Origin: Bog-950 sp964631835
GTDB taxonomy: Bacteria; Bacteroidota; Bacteroidia; Chitinophagales; LD1
Length of the DNA: 64,000 nucleotides
Direction: 5' to 3'
NCBI GenBank assembly: GCA_964631835.1
Contig: CAZWAD010000002.1
Coordinates: forward strand, 124,001-188,000
Position 1 is the first letter of the stretch, and every line of letters starts with the position of its first letter. Position numbers and translations under genes: made by a program. Of the stretch, positions 1 through 9,131 are shown piece by piece. Under the pieces are notes generated by a model. The model did no database searches, had not been told where the DNA came from, and was given only the letters and a program-made list of their open reading frames with translations.

Positions 1-100
1 GGTGGTCACCTAACTATCCTTTACGGAAAGGAATAGAAATTACCTATAAATGGGTTGCGGAAATGGTAAAGAGCAGCACCACTGTAAAAGCGTAAAAACA

Positions 101-125
101 AAAAAGCCCCGGAAAAACTGGGGCT
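101..125 (-). terminator. Rho-independent terminator of tRNA-Asp
   Basis: GCCCC (106-110) pairs with GGGGC (120-124) around a 9-nt loop. On the minus strand the stem is followed by a run of U (AAAAA at 101-105 on the plus strand). It lies about 10 nt past the 3' end of the tRNA, which is the expected place for its terminator. Confidence 0.8.
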
Positions 126-134
126 TGTTGGTTG

Positions 135-208
135 CGGACCGGACGGGACTCGAACCCGCGACCTCGTCCGTGACAGGGACGCATTCTAACCAACTGAACT
201 ACCGGTCC
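135..208 (-). tRNA. tRNA-Asp (anticodon GTC)
   Basis: The reverse complement folds as a full cloverleaf. The acceptor is GGACCGG/CCGGTCC (202-208 with 136-142), with G as discriminator at 135. The anticodon stem is CGTCC/GGACG around loop CTGTCAC, giving anticodon GTC (Asp). The T arm has the standard TTCGAGT loop. The 3' CCA is not encoded, since the next plus-strand bases are TTG rather than TGG. A terminator follows at 101-125. Confidence 0.95.
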
Positions 209-240
209 TTACCATTTGGTTTTATCAAATAAAAGGACGG

Positions 241-248
241 CAAATATA
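241..248 (-). promoter_or_regulatory. possible -7 box for tRNA-Asp
   Basis: On the minus strand the bases read TATATTTG, which fits the TAnnTTTG -7 element known from Bacteroidota sigma-ABfr promoters. It lies 33 nt upstream of the tRNA 5' end. I see no clear -33 TTTG partner, so this is a moderate call from one motif. Confidence 0.4.
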
Positions 249-335
249 TCCGCTTTTTAATTCTTGACAAGGACGATTTGAAAAATCATTACTCTACCTC
301 CCAAAAATTCTATTTTTAACACCGATTAAAACCGA

Positions 336-1295
336 ATGACTTTTCTTGATTTTGAAAAACCCATTGAAGAACTCTATGTTCAGCTTGAACAGTTGAAAGA
401 CTCAGGGCATAGCGAGCATGTTTCCATACAGGAAAAGATCACTGATTTAGAAGAGCAAATCAGGCTGAAACGAAAGGAAATTTACTCCAACCTTACAGTT
501 TGGCAACGCATTCAGGTCAGCCGCCATCAGGAGCGCCCCTATACCTTATTTTATATCGAATATATCTGCGACCAGTTTGTTGAATTGTTTGGCGACAGGA
601 ATTTCAAAGACGATAAAGCAATTATAGGTGGCTTGGGAAGTATTGACGGGAAAACGTATATGTTTATTGGTCATCAAAAAGGCACCAATACTAAAATGCG
701 TCAGTACCGGAATTTCGGCATGGCTCGACCCGAAGGTTATCGAAAAGCATTACGATTGATGAAACTTGCTGAAAAATTCAACAAACCAATTGTGACTTTA
801 ATTGATACCCCCGGAGCTTACCCAGGTGAAGGTGCTGAGCAACGTGGCCAGGGAGAAGCTATAGCTCGCAATATCTTACAAATGGCAGCTTTGAAAGTTC
901 CGGTGGTTTGCATTGTTATTGGCGAAGGTGCTTCAGGTGGTGCTTTGGGTATTGGAGTAGGCGACAGGTTCTTGATGCTTGAAAACACTTGGTGTTCGGT
1001 CATTTCGCCTGAATCTTGCTCATCTATTTTGTGGCGAAGTTGGGAACAAAAAGAAAAGGCAGCCGAAGCGCTCAAACCAACTCCGCAGGATTTACTGCAA
1101 TACAAAATAATTGATGCTATCATCAAAGAACCGGTAGGGGGGGCACATTCTGACCCGGAGGAAATGGCAAAAACACTTAAGCGCTCTATAATTAAATATA
1201 TACAGGAATTGGAAGAATTTACCCCGGAGCAAAGAATCAATCAGCGCATTGAAAGATATAGTAGCATAGGGGTTTATGAAGAATTAATAGGATGA
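336..1295 (+). CDS. accA: acetyl-CoA carboxylase carboxyltransferase, alpha subunit
   Basis: AccA is the alpha half of the carboxyltransferase that moves the carboxyl group from biotin on AccB to acetyl-CoA, giving malonyl-CoA for fatty-acid synthesis. The protein is 319 aa, the usual length. An N-terminal helical part (about 1-60) leads into the crotonase-like core with TPGAYPG near 158-164 and the glycine-rich GEGASGGALG loop near 196-205, which forms the oxyanion/CoA site. It is AccA alone, without a fused AccD. A DUF6913-like gene begins 3 bp after the stop, and dapA follows, so the three probably share a transcript. Confidence 0.97.
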   Translation: MTFLDFEKPIEELYVQLEQLKDSGHSEHVSIQEKITDLEEQIRLKRKEIYSNLTVWQRIQVSRHQERPYTLFYIEYICDQFVELFGDRNFKDDKAIIGGLGSIDGKTYMFIGHQKGTNTKMRQYRNFGMARPEGYRKALRLMKLAEKFNKPIVTLIDTPGAYPGEGAEQRGQGEAIARNILQMAALKVPVVCIVIGEGASGGALGIGVGDRFLMLENTWCSVISPESCSSILWRSWEQKEKAAEALKPTPQDLLQYKIIDAIIKEPVGGAHSDPEEMAKTLKRSIIKYIQELEEFTPEQRINQRIERYSSIGVYEELIG

Positions 1296-1298
1296 TGC

Positions 1299-1841
1299 AT
1301 GAAACTGTGGGATGATATCAGGAGTTATTTTTATCATAGAAACATTGCTGCAAAACTCCGTTATTCAAATTCAAAAAGTATAATCACAAACCTGAATGAT
1401 GCCAAATTCGTAGGTATTATTTATAACGGTACTGATACCGCTAACGATACCATCATTGCAAAATTTGCAGATGAGTTAAGGGAGCATGGAAAAGCAGTTG
1501 ACCTGATGGCATATGTAGCCGATAATAAAACCGAAAGCAAACTAGGCATTCCCATGTTTAATAAAAAGAGTGTGAGCTGGACTCGCGTTCCACAGGCTGA
1601 AAATGCCTTACAATTTGCCGAAGAAAATTTTGATTTGTTAATTGCTGCCTTTACCGACCAAAGTATTCCGCTGGAGTACGTGGTGAAAATATCGAAAGCA
1701 AAATGGAAAGTAGGTTGTTATACCGAAAATAAAACCGATTATTACGACCTGATGGTGAATATGGGTGAGCGAACCGATTTGCCTTATTTTATTGAACAGG
1801 CAAAGTATTATTTAAATCAAATTAAATATGATTCAAGATAA
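1299..1841 (+). CDS. conserved Bacteroidota hypothetical protein (DUF6913-like)
   Basis: A 180-aa soluble protein with no signal peptide or membrane segment. I recognise it loosely as the DUF6913-type protein often found just before dapA in Bacteroidota. Its function is unknown. A segment near 40-60 (GIIYNGTDTANDT) and alternating beta/alpha predicted structure suggest a Rossmann-like fold, but I see no catalytic signature. It starts 3 bp after accA and its 3' end overlaps the dapA start by 14 bp, which suggests translational coupling. Confidence 0.8.
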   Translation: MKLWDDIRSYFYHRNIAAKLRYSNSKSIITNLNDAKFVGIIYNGTDTANDTIIAKFADELREHGKAVDLMAYVADNKTESKLGIPMFNKKSVSWTRVPQAENALQFAEENFDLLIAAFTDQSIPLEYVVKISKAKWKVGCYTENKTDYYDLMVNMGERTDLPYFIEQAKYYLNQIKYDSR

Positions 1842-2706
1842 ACTGAAAGGAACGGGTGTGGCATTGGTTACACCATTTAATAAGAAGGGAAAGACAGATT
1901 TTGTTGCTCTTGAAAAGCTGATTAACCATTGCATTAAGGGAGGAGTTGAATACCTTGTTCCTCTGGGGACCACAGGTGAGAGCGTGACCTTGCGTAGAGA
2001 TGAAAAGTCGGCCATACTTGATTGTGTTATTTCAGTAAATGATGGCAGAGTGCCGGTCGTTGCAGGATTCGGTGGGAACAATACCAGTGCGGTGATAAAA
2101 GAAATCGTGCAGTTTCATTTTAAAGGTGTTGACGCTATTCTTTCTGTGTCACCTTCGTACAATAAGCCTTCTCAAGAGGGAATTTACCAGCACTACAAAG
2201 CCATAGCTCAGGTTTCCCCTGTTCCGGTTATACTTTATAATGTTCCTTCACGCACTTCATCTAATATGCAAGTGGCTACCACCTTGCGGTTAGCTGAAGT
2301 GAAAAACATCATTGGTATCAAGGAAGCTTCGGGCGATTTTAACCAGTGTATGCAGATTGTTAAAAACAAGCCGAAAGACTTTTTGGCGATTTCCGGTGAT
2401 GATAACATTACCCTTGGCCTGGTGGCTTACGGGTTTGATGGGGTTATATCGGTTGTAGGGCAAGCTTTTCCAAAAATATTTACCGAAATGGTTCGCCAAA
2501 GCCTGAAGGAAAACTTTACACAAGCCCGAAAACTGCATTATAAACTTAACGATATTACCGATATGCTTTTTGCCGAAGGAAATCCTGCAGGAGTAAAGTA
2601 TGCACTCGAACTACAGGACATTTGCCAAAGCCATGTGCGTTTACCGCTGATGAGCATTTCCGATTCCCTGAAAGCGAAGATGAAGGCGGCAGCGGCAAAA
2701 TTGTAA
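1828..2706 (+). CDS. dapA: 4-hydroxy-tetrahydrodipicolinate synthase
   Basis: DapA condenses pyruvate with aspartate semialdehyde, the first committed step to diaminopimelate and lysine. The 292-aa TIM barrel is of normal length. Visible active-site parts are PLGTTGES (45-52, with the Thr pair 48-49), Tyr137 in LYNVPSRT and the Schiff-base Lys165 in GIKEASGD. This matches the Thr-Thr/Tyr/Lys arrangement known from E. coli DapA. It overlaps the preceding gene by 14 bp. No convincing terminator was seen in the 190 bp after it. Confidence 0.97.
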   Translation: MIQDKLKGTGVALVTPFNKKGKTDFVALEKLINHCIKGGVEYLVPLGTTGESVTLRRDEKSAILDCVISVNDGRVPVVAGFGGNNTSAVIKEIVQFHFKGVDAILSVSPSYNKPSQEGIYQHYKAIAQVSPVPVILYNVPSRTSSNMQVATTLRLAEVKNIIGIKEASGDFNQCMQIVKNKPKDFLAISGDDNITLGLVAYGFDGVISVVGQAFPKIFTEMVRQSLKENFTQARKLHYKLNDITDMLFAEGNPAGVKYALELQDICQSHVRLPLMSISDSLKAKMKAAAAKL

Positions 2707-2899
2707 ACATATTCGATGACCCCTAATTTTTTGGAAGTCCCTTGAAAGTTGTCATAGTTTTTTGTCATACTTTCTACAATAACTCTACTAAACAGTCTGT
2801 TTTTCCGTACCAGTAATTGAGAGTGTCAAATCCTTAAATTGCCCATGCACAATCAACTAATCAGCTATTTTAGCCTTGGTTAGAAAATCCACAAGTGCC

Positions 2900-4675
2900 G
2901 TGAAAAAACCAATTCAGCTTCAAATTCTATTTGCATTACTTCTTTTATTGTTTTTTTTTAACCTAACTGCCCAGGATAGGAAAGAGTTTACGCAAAAAGA
3001 CTGGGAGAAACTCAGCCAGCCCGAAAAGGATTCCATCAACAAAATTCTGCTGCACAAATTCGAAGAAGCCAGAAAAGCCGTTGCTAATGCCCATGAGGAA
3101 ACCGCCAACCGGGTGATTGATGAAGCGCTGGGCAACATCAGCGGAACTACTTCGCTCACGCTCACCGCCTATCCGAAAGCGCAATTGAGAGATGACATTA
3201 CGAGGCTTAATAACCTCGAAGCGTTTACCTGCACCCAATGCCGCGCGCTTGATTTGAATGCACTTTTCAATCAACTGGCTCAACTACCGAAACTGAAACG
3301 GCTGAATTTTGAAGGCGGAACGTTCAGCACCCTGCCTAATTCCATCAAATATCTTTCAAGGCTTGAAGAGCTAAACCTGAAGGATAACAATATCAAAATA
3401 CTTCCCGACTCGTTTGTGCTGCTGAAGAACCTGCGCGTACTCAACCTACAGCATAACGCTTATCTGTATGATGAAAATGTTTTTGAGAGACTACAGGGGC
3501 TGAATGTGGAGGAGCTAAACTTTTCAGCCAGCGGATTGCTGAATCTGAATAACAAAATAGGAAACGTAAGGAGCCTGAAGAAACTCGATTTGTCGGTGAA
3601 TGATATCAGAATGCTGCCGGCATCGTTCAGCCAGCTCACCAATCTTCAGCAACTGAATCTTTCAGAGAACTTCAATATGGATTTAGCACAGGTGGTTACC
3701 TCACTTTCTTTGCTGCCATCGCTTTCCGATTTGGATTTAAGCCAGTGCCTGATTACAAACCTGCCGCTTGACATCGGTAAACTTACTTCGTTGAAAAGTC
3801 TGAACCTGAAAGCCAACCGATTAATAGCATTGCCGCTTACCTTTGGCTCACTCACTAATCTTGAATACTTTGACCTCGGCTATCTGGAAATGGGAACCCG
3901 CATGAATAAGATTACCGACCTCGGACCCACTTTCGGCAGGTTGAAAAAACTGAAATACCTGAACCTTGCCGGAAATAGTCTTATTTCTCTACCTGAAGGC
4001 TTTTCCGGTTTAACTGAATTGGAAGAGTTGAACTTAAGCCTGAATAAGCTAGTTGCTTTTCCTGCTGCTGTAACAGAACTCACGCAACTTAAAAAACTTT
4101 ATTTGGGTTTGAACTCTGTCAATTCGATTCCGGCAGAAATCGGCAACCTCACTGCTCTCGAATTGCTGAACCTCGACAACAACTTTTTCAATAAGAAAGA
4201 AAGTAAGATTGGCAAAATTCCTTATGAGCTGTGCAACCTGAAAAAACTCAAAGTCCTGTCTTTGAAAGACAACGTGATTGAACTATTGCCTCCGTGCATT
4301 GGAGATATGGTGAATCTGGAGAAACTTGACCTGCGCGATAATCTTATTTCTTCTTTTCCCGAATCATTTATCCGTTTAAAGAACCTGAAATCGCTTGACC
4401 TTAAAGCGAATGACTTTTCGCAACTGCCCGCTGACTTTCCAAACCTTTCTTCATTGAAAGAATTAAACCTTTCCATGAATCTCAAAATGAATTACGAAGC
4501 GGAGAAAGAAAAATTTGCGCACATGAAGCAACTGGAATTTTTAGACCTGAGCTACAATAACATTACTAAAGAACAGATTGAAACATTGCGTCAGGCGCTA
4601 CCGAACTGCAAAGTGGCAAACTGGGATTACTCCAAAAAACCTCTTGCCCAACCACAGCGCATGAGAAACGAGTGA
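2900..4675 (+). CDS. secreted leucine-rich-repeat protein
   Basis: About 590 aa. A signal peptide (hydrophobic run LFALLLLLFFFNLTAQ) is followed by a charged helical part and then some 17 repeats of the LxxLxxLxLxxNxLxxLP type to near the C-terminus. Such proteins usually act in protein binding, and no enzyme domain is seen. There is no lipobox Cys and no obvious type IX sorting tail, so it may be periplasmic or released. No ATG exists near the start. GTG at 2900 gives a compact signal peptide and is chosen here, but an in-frame TTG at 2876 is possible. It ends 4 bp before the convergent comEC. Confidence 0.85.
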   Translation: MKKPIQLQILFALLLLLFFFNLTAQDRKEFTQKDWEKLSQPEKDSINKILLHKFEEARKAVANAHEETANRVIDEALGNISGTTSLTLTAYPKAQLRDDITRLNNLEAFTCTQCRALDLNALFNQLAQLPKLKRLNFEGGTFSTLPNSIKYLSRLEELNLKDNNIKILPDSFVLLKNLRVLNLQHNAYLYDENVFERLQGLNVEELNFSASGLLNLNNKIGNVRSLKKLDLSVNDIRMLPASFSQLTNLQQLNLSENFNMDLAQVVTSLSLLPSLSDLDLSQCLITNLPLDIGKLTSLKSLNLKANRLIALPLTFGSLTNLEYFDLGYLEMGTRMNKITDLGPTFGRLKKLKYLNLAGNSLISLPEGFSGLTELEELNLSLNKLVAFPAAVTELTQLKKLYLGLNSVNSIPAEIGNLTALELLNLDNNFFNKKESKIGKIPYELCNLKKLKVLSLKDNVIELLPPCIGDMVNLEKLDLRDNLISSFPESFIRLKNLKSLDLKANDFSQLPADFPNLSSLKELNLSMNLKMNYEAEKEKFAHMKQLEFLDLSYNNITKEQIETLRQALPNCKVANWDYSKKPLAQPQRMRNE

Positions 4676-4679
4676 AGAG

Positions 4680-6791
4680 TTAGACATCGCGTATAAAAGC
4701 GCCCTGCTCATTTACATCCCAGAATTTGATTTTCATTTTCGCGCAATCTTTCTTCCAGTAATCTATCCGCCATTTTTTGTTGGAAGAATCAAAAACAACT
4801 TCCTGGAAGTCTGCCAACTTTATCAGGTTGCTCATGTAAACTTTTGGACTGTGTGACAGAATAACTAAGTCAACTTTCAATTTTTCAGGCAACTCAAAAT
4901 CCGGTTTACTCAAAGTAGAGTCTATCAGTAAAACTTTTTTACCGCTGAGCAAAATAAGGTTACCAAAACTCAATCGTTTGCTATTCGCAGTTATTTCTTC
5001 CTGTATGCCACAATCCCACCAGTGGTGCCTGACATGAAACAACATGGAACTGTGATTCTGTAAAATCGTAGAATCAAAAGCATAATACACTTTTCTCCCG
5101 TCAATAAATGCAATAGCCCTCTGTTTAGGGACAGAGTAAACAACAATTTTTTTCTGGTCCGGCTTTATAATTTGTTCGTATGAATAAAACGAACTCAGCC
5201 CAAGAACAATAAAAAGTGAGGCAATCAGAACCTTTACTCTTCTCTCTTCGGTCAGCCAACATATAAGCACAACAAGGATGTAAATCAAAATCATTTCAAT
5301 CATGGTTATGCTTATTCCTTGAATTAGCGCAAATGGAAGTGAATCAATTACGAAGATGAATTTGTTGAGCAGCCATATCAGCATATCAAAACACCACCCA
5401 ATGGCAAAGTTTATATAAGGTACTTCACCAAGTGCAAAAAGAGCTGTTCCCGAGAACAAAACAAAATTACTCACGGGAATCACCACCAGGTTTGAAAGCA
5501 AAAACATGGTTGGAAACTGGTGAAAGTAAAACAAGCTCAGCGGGCAAGTAGCTATTTGCGCGGCAAGAGACACGGCAATAATCATCCATGCTTTATCCAA
5601 AAACCAGTTTTTGAAAGTGAGTATTGAATAGAATTTGGGCTGCAGATAAATAATTCCGATAACAGCAAGATAACTTAACCTGAATCCGACTTCTGTAACT
5701 ATAAAGGGATTAAACAGAATCAGCACAAGTGCGCTTCCGAAAATTACATTATAAATGTTTACGTTCTGCGTCAACACAATACCTACCTGAATAAGTGAAA
5801 ACATAGCAGCCGACCGTAGCACAGAAGGGCTGAGACCGGTCAGACAGGCATAAAGCCAAATCAGCAAAATGACAATTACTGATTTTGCTATTTGATACCT
5901 TCTTCCCATCTTATCCATCCATTTCAGTAACATATTAAGCATGAAAAACATAATGCCAACGTGGAGACCACTTACACTTAACACATGAAGCGCACCGGAA
6001 CTGGCATATGCTCGGGTTACATCTCCGTTCATGTAATCGTTGTAGCCAAGCATAATGGCGCTGGCCACAGCAAAATCATTTTTTCCCCTGACATACTTTG
6101 TAATGAGTGACAGAAAATATTCACGCATAGCGTAAACAGCAGACATGAATAGATTGCCCTCCTGCTGGTTGATTAATTTCCAGTCACCGGGTTTCAGAAA
6201 AGTCCGGTGGTAGATGTTGTGAAAGCTTTGATAGAGTTTAAAGCTAAACTCGTTTGGGTTTTTTGGTTCATCAAACTCTTCAATTTCTGACTTGAATGCA
6301 ATCACATCTCCGTATTTTAAATCACCACTCAGCGAGTCGCGCAAAAGGTTAATCAAAAGTTTGCCTGAAGTTTGATAAGAAAAAGAACCTTTTACCTCTC
6401 TTACTCTGACAATGGCTGTAACCACTTTTTCTTTATCCAAAGGTGGATTCACAATTTCTGCAATTAGAAAAGTTTCTTCTTCCAGATAATTTTCAAAATG
6501 CGCCCGGTAGTTTTTTTCGGCATAAAACCACGTAAGAGTGAAACCAAATGAGATGAGGAGAACAGTCAGGACAGTTCCGTGTAAAACCCTAAGTCGGTAG
6601 ATGGTTTCTGTTTTGTTGAGTAAACCGATGGTGATGATAAGTACAGCGGAAACACAGCCAAGGATAAGGACAGGTAACAAAATTTCCTTTGACAAATGAA
6701 GCTGAGTGTCAGTATAAATTTCTATTCCGATTCCGGCTATCACCGCCAGTGTAATTTTCAGCATCGGTACCTGAGCCCAAAAACTTCTCAT
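4680..6791 (-). CDS. comEC: ComEC/Rec2 family DNA-uptake channel
   Basis: ComEC forms the inner-membrane channel for single-stranded DNA in natural transformation. The 703-aa protein has N-terminal membrane segments, a soluble DUF4131-type part (about 90-200), then the competence domain with the hallmark SVSGLHVG stretch near 270 and many further membrane helices. The C-terminal beta-lactamase-like part is short and degenerate: DLVILSH remains but the HxHxDH metal site is absent, so nuclease activity is unlikely. The upstream exonuclease gene is divergent, with about 44 bp between them. Confidence 0.92.
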   Translation of the reverse strand: MRSFWAQVPMLKITLAVIAGIGIEIYTDTQLHLSKEILLPVLILGCVSAVLIITIGLLNKTETIYRLRVLHGTVLTVLLISFGFTLTWFYAEKNYRAHFENYLEEETFLIAEIVNPPLDKEKVVTAIVRVREVKGSFSYQTSGKLLINLLRDSLSGDLKYGDVIAFKSEIEEFDEPKNPNEFSFKLYQSFHNIYHRTFLKPGDWKLINQQEGNLFMSAVYAMREYFLSLITKYVRGKNDFAVASAIMLGYNDYMNGDVTRAYASSGALHVLSVSGLHVGIMFFMLNMLLKWMDKMGRRYQIAKSVIVILLIWLYACLTGLSPSVLRSAAMFSLIQVGIVLTQNVNIYNVIFGSALVLILFNPFIVTEVGFRLSYLAVIGIIYLQPKFYSILTFKNWFLDKAWMIIAVSLAAQIATCPLSLFYFHQFPTMFLLSNLVVIPVSNFVLFSGTALFALGEVPYINFAIGWCFDMLIWLLNKFIFVIDSLPFALIQGISITMIEMILIYILVVLICWLTEERRVKVLIASLFIVLGLSSFYSYEQIIKPDQKKIVVYSVPKQRAIAFIDGRKVYYAFDSTILQNHSSMLFHVRHHWWDCGIQEEITANSKRLSFGNLILLSGKKVLLIDSTLSKPDFELPEKLKVDLVILSHSPKVYMSNLIKLADFQEVVFDSSNKKWRIDYWKKDCAKMKIKFWDVNEQGAFIRDV

Positions 6792-6835
6792 GAAATTCAG
6801 ATTGCTTTTTTAAATTTAAACAATAATCTGACGCC

Positions 6836-7570
6836 ATGCTGGCACACGTCAATATCCGCCACCTTATTTTTATTGACATTGAAACAGTTCCGCAGTTTTC
6901 GTCACACGAACAACTGAGCAGAGCGATGAAAGAACTTTGGGCGGCAAAACATTCATCTCTGCGAACCGAAAATGAATCTCTCGAAGACGGATATTTAAAA
7001 CGTGCCGGAGTGTATGCTGAGTTTGCAAAAATTATATGTATTTCCATCGGATATTTCCATCAGGAGAAAGGAAAGCCGGGAAAACAATTCAGGACAAAAT
7101 CTTTTTATGGAGATAACGAGAAAAAGTTACTCGAAGAGTTTCTTGTGGTTATCAAAAGAAGTTTTGACGACCCCGAATCATTTCATTTTTGCGGACATAA
7201 CATCCGCGAGTTTGATATCCCATTTATCTGTAGAAGGCTTCTGATAAATAATCTTCCGTTTCCTTCCATGTTCGATATTTCCGGCAAGCGCCCGTGGGAA
7301 ATGTATGATGTAGATACTCTTCAGCTTTGGAAGTTTGGCGACTATAAAAATTACACATCACTTAAATTGCTTGCCGAAGTTCTTGGTATTCCCACACCAA
7401 AGGAGCAGATAGAGGGAAAAGATGTTTGCCGTGTTTACTGGCAGGAGAAAGGACTTAACCGGATTGTTGAATATTGCCAAAAGGATGTGATTACTGTAGC
7501 ACGATTGCTTCTTCGCTTTAAGGGCGATTCACATCTGCTTAATGAAGAAGACATCGTTGTTGTCAAATAA
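6836..7570 (+). CDS. predicted 3'-5' exonuclease (PolB-like, DnaQ/RNase H fold)
   Basis: A 244-aa protein of the family of predicted exonucleases related to the proofreading domain of family-B DNA polymerases. ExoI is FIDIETVP near 13-20 with the DxE pair. ExoII is HNIREFDIPF near 122-131. ExoIII is YCQKDVITVARL near 213-224, with the metal-binding Asp. These acidic residues suggest a working two-metal nuclease on DNA. It is followed by comF after 5 bp and faces comEC, so a link to DNA uptake or repair is plausible but inferred. Confidence 0.85.
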   Translation: MLAHVNIRHLIFIDIETVPQFSSHEQLSRAMKELWAAKHSSLRTENESLEDGYLKRAGVYAEFAKIICISIGYFHQEKGKPGKQFRTKSFYGDNEKKLLEEFLVVIKRSFDDPESFHFCGHNIREFDIPFICRRLLINNLPFPSMFDISGKRPWEMYDVDTLQLWKFGDYKNYTSLKLLAEVLGIPTPKEQIEGKDVCRVYWQEKGLNRIVEYCQKDVITVARLLLRFKGDSHLLNEEDIVVVK

Positions 7571-7575
7571 ATCTT

Positions 7576-8283
7576 ATGCTCACCCTGGTTCAAGAATATG
7601 CTGTAGATTTTTTCGGACTCTTTTATCCGAACATTTGTTGTGCCTGCTCTAAAAATTTATTGAAAGGGGAAAGTGTTGTTTGCCTCCGTTGCGAAACTGA
7701 TTTACCACTAGCAGAATATTCAAATAAATCCGACAACCCCCTCATGAAAAGATTTTGGGGTAGAGTTGATTTGCAGGGTGCTTCAGCCATGTATGTTTTT
7801 CATAAAGGGAGCCAGGTTCAACATCTCCTTCACCAGTTGAAATATCGCGGAAGAAAAGATATAGGAGAATATATCGGCAGAAGTTTTGCAAATAAACTGG
7901 TAGAAGTGGACTCTGTAATCAAAGGAGTTGACCTCATAGTGCCTGTTCCGCTTCATTGGAAAAAGCTGAAAAAGCGCGGATATAACCAATGTGATTCTTT
8001 TGCAAAGGGTTTGTCTGAAACTATGGGAATTCCCTGGTCGTCAACAGCTATTGAAAGGATTCAGGAAAATATTTCTCAAACTAAAAAGAAACGTATTGAC
8101 CGTTGGGAGAATGTGGCTGAAATTTTTTCCGTTAAAGACGAAACTCAACTTAAAGGGCAGCATATTCTTTTAGTTGATGATGTGGTTACTACTGGGGCAA
8201 CTGCAGAGGCGTGCCTAAACACAATACTAAAAGTAGAAAGTACAAAAGTTAGTTTTGCAGCTATTGCTCATGCAAGATATTAG
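7576..8283 (+). CDS. comF: ComF family phosphoribosyltransferase-like protein
   Basis: The 235-aa protein begins with a zinc-ribbon of the CCAC...CLRC type (about 15-40) and ends with a type I phosphoribosyltransferase domain. Its PRPP-binding loop is VDDVVTTGAT near 196-205. ComF proteins are needed for transformation in several bacteria, probably at the cytoplasmic DNA-handling step. It follows the exonuclease gene by 5 bp. The first PhyH gene begins only 14 bp after it, so the accessory region may be read from the same transcript. Confidence 0.92.
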   Translation: MLTLVQEYAVDFFGLFYPNICCACSKNLLKGESVVCLRCETDLPLAEYSNKSDNPLMKRFWGRVDLQGASAMYVFHKGSQVQHLLHQLKYRGRKDIGEYIGRSFANKLVEVDSVIKGVDLIVPVPLHWKKLKKRGYNQCDSFAKGLSETMGIPWSSTAIERIQENISQTKKKRIDRWENVAEIFSVKDETQLKGQHILLVDDVVTTGATAEACLNTILKVESTKVSFAAIAHARY

Positions 8284-8297
8284 AAAGTAGAATTGAG

Positions 8298-9131
8298 ATG
8301 AAAACAGCGCGTCTAAGAGATGAAACATTAGAGCAAACCTTGAATGAAGATGGGTTTGTCATCATAGATGCTTTTTTGACACAAGAAGAAATCAGTATCT
8401 GTAACGGTATTTACAAACAATATCGAGGAACTCAGGTTTATGACAGAGGCGTTTGGAATAGTTTGAATGATGTACCCGACAATGGTTCTTTGCACGTGAG
8501 TGAAAAGTTGAGCGAAGTTATCCTTCCTAAAGTTGAGTTTTATTTTGAAGATAGCGTTGTTCCAGTTTACACCATTCTTTCCAAACTTCCCACAGATTGC
8601 AGCACATGTGACATCCATCGGGACTACAGTTCACTTGATGAAACGTTATTTGAGTATCGAAATATTTGGATTCCGCTGGTGGACATTACCGAAACCAACG
8701 GACCTCTTTATGCATTGGGTAAAAGCCATAACCTATTTGACTATCCGCTTCCGTTTTTGACTCAATGGCCGTATAAAAAACATGGACAGTTTTTAATCGA
8801 AAAGTCAAAAGTAGTTCATTGTAAAGCGGGAAGTTTGGTTATTTACAAAGACCGCACGCTTCATGGCTCATTCAGAAATAAATCCGGCATTGACAGACCT
8901 GTGATTCATGCAGGCGCATTACATAAAGATTCAGAACTTCTTTTTTATCACTTGAACTCGAATACCAATGAAGTATCTATGTATAAGGTTGACATAAGTT
9001 TCTATCTGAATAACGATTTTAATTCGTTTCACCCCCAAAGATATGATCTCTATAAAAAGTTTTCGTTTAATCCTCCTGAAATTGACTTCCCTCAACTTCA
9101 GAAATTTTTTAACCAAACCGCATTAGTTTAA
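8298..9131 (+). CDS. PhyH-family Fe(II)/2OG dioxygenase 1
   Basis: 277 aa, phytanoyl-CoA dioxygenase (PhyH) superfamily. The metal triad is His107-Arg-Asp109 and His189, with Arg200 as the likely 2-oxoglutarate anchor. The core strand reads IWIPLVDITETNGPL, and a GKSHN turn follows. The intact HxD means hydroxylation or a related oxidation is expected; the substrate is unknown. It is one of the most divergent members, with an extended acidic N-terminus. It starts 14 bp after comF and ends next to the convergent radical SAM gene. Confidence 0.88.
   Translation: MKTARLRDETLEQTLNEDGFVIIDAFLTQEEISICNGIYKQYRGTQVYDRGVWNSLNDVPDNGSLHVSEKLSEVILPKVEFYFEDSVVPVYTILSKLPTDCSTCDIHRDYSSLDETLFEYRNIWIPLVDITETNGPLYALGKSHNLFDYPLPFLTQWPYKKHGQFLIEKSKVVHCKAGSLVIYKDRTLHGSFRNKSGIDRPVIHAGALHKDSELLFYHLNSNTNEVSMYKVDISFYLNNDFNSFHPQRYDLYKKFSFNPPEIDFPQLQKFFNQTALV

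Noticed and set aside
50..232. Open frame across the tRNA-Asp gene
   Set aside because: It is read through the tRNA and its terminator on the opposite strand and has no protein-like character.
2707..2899. Terminator after dapA (AAACAG-T-CTGTTTTT near 2790)
   Set aside because: The loop would be a single base, too small for a stable hairpin.
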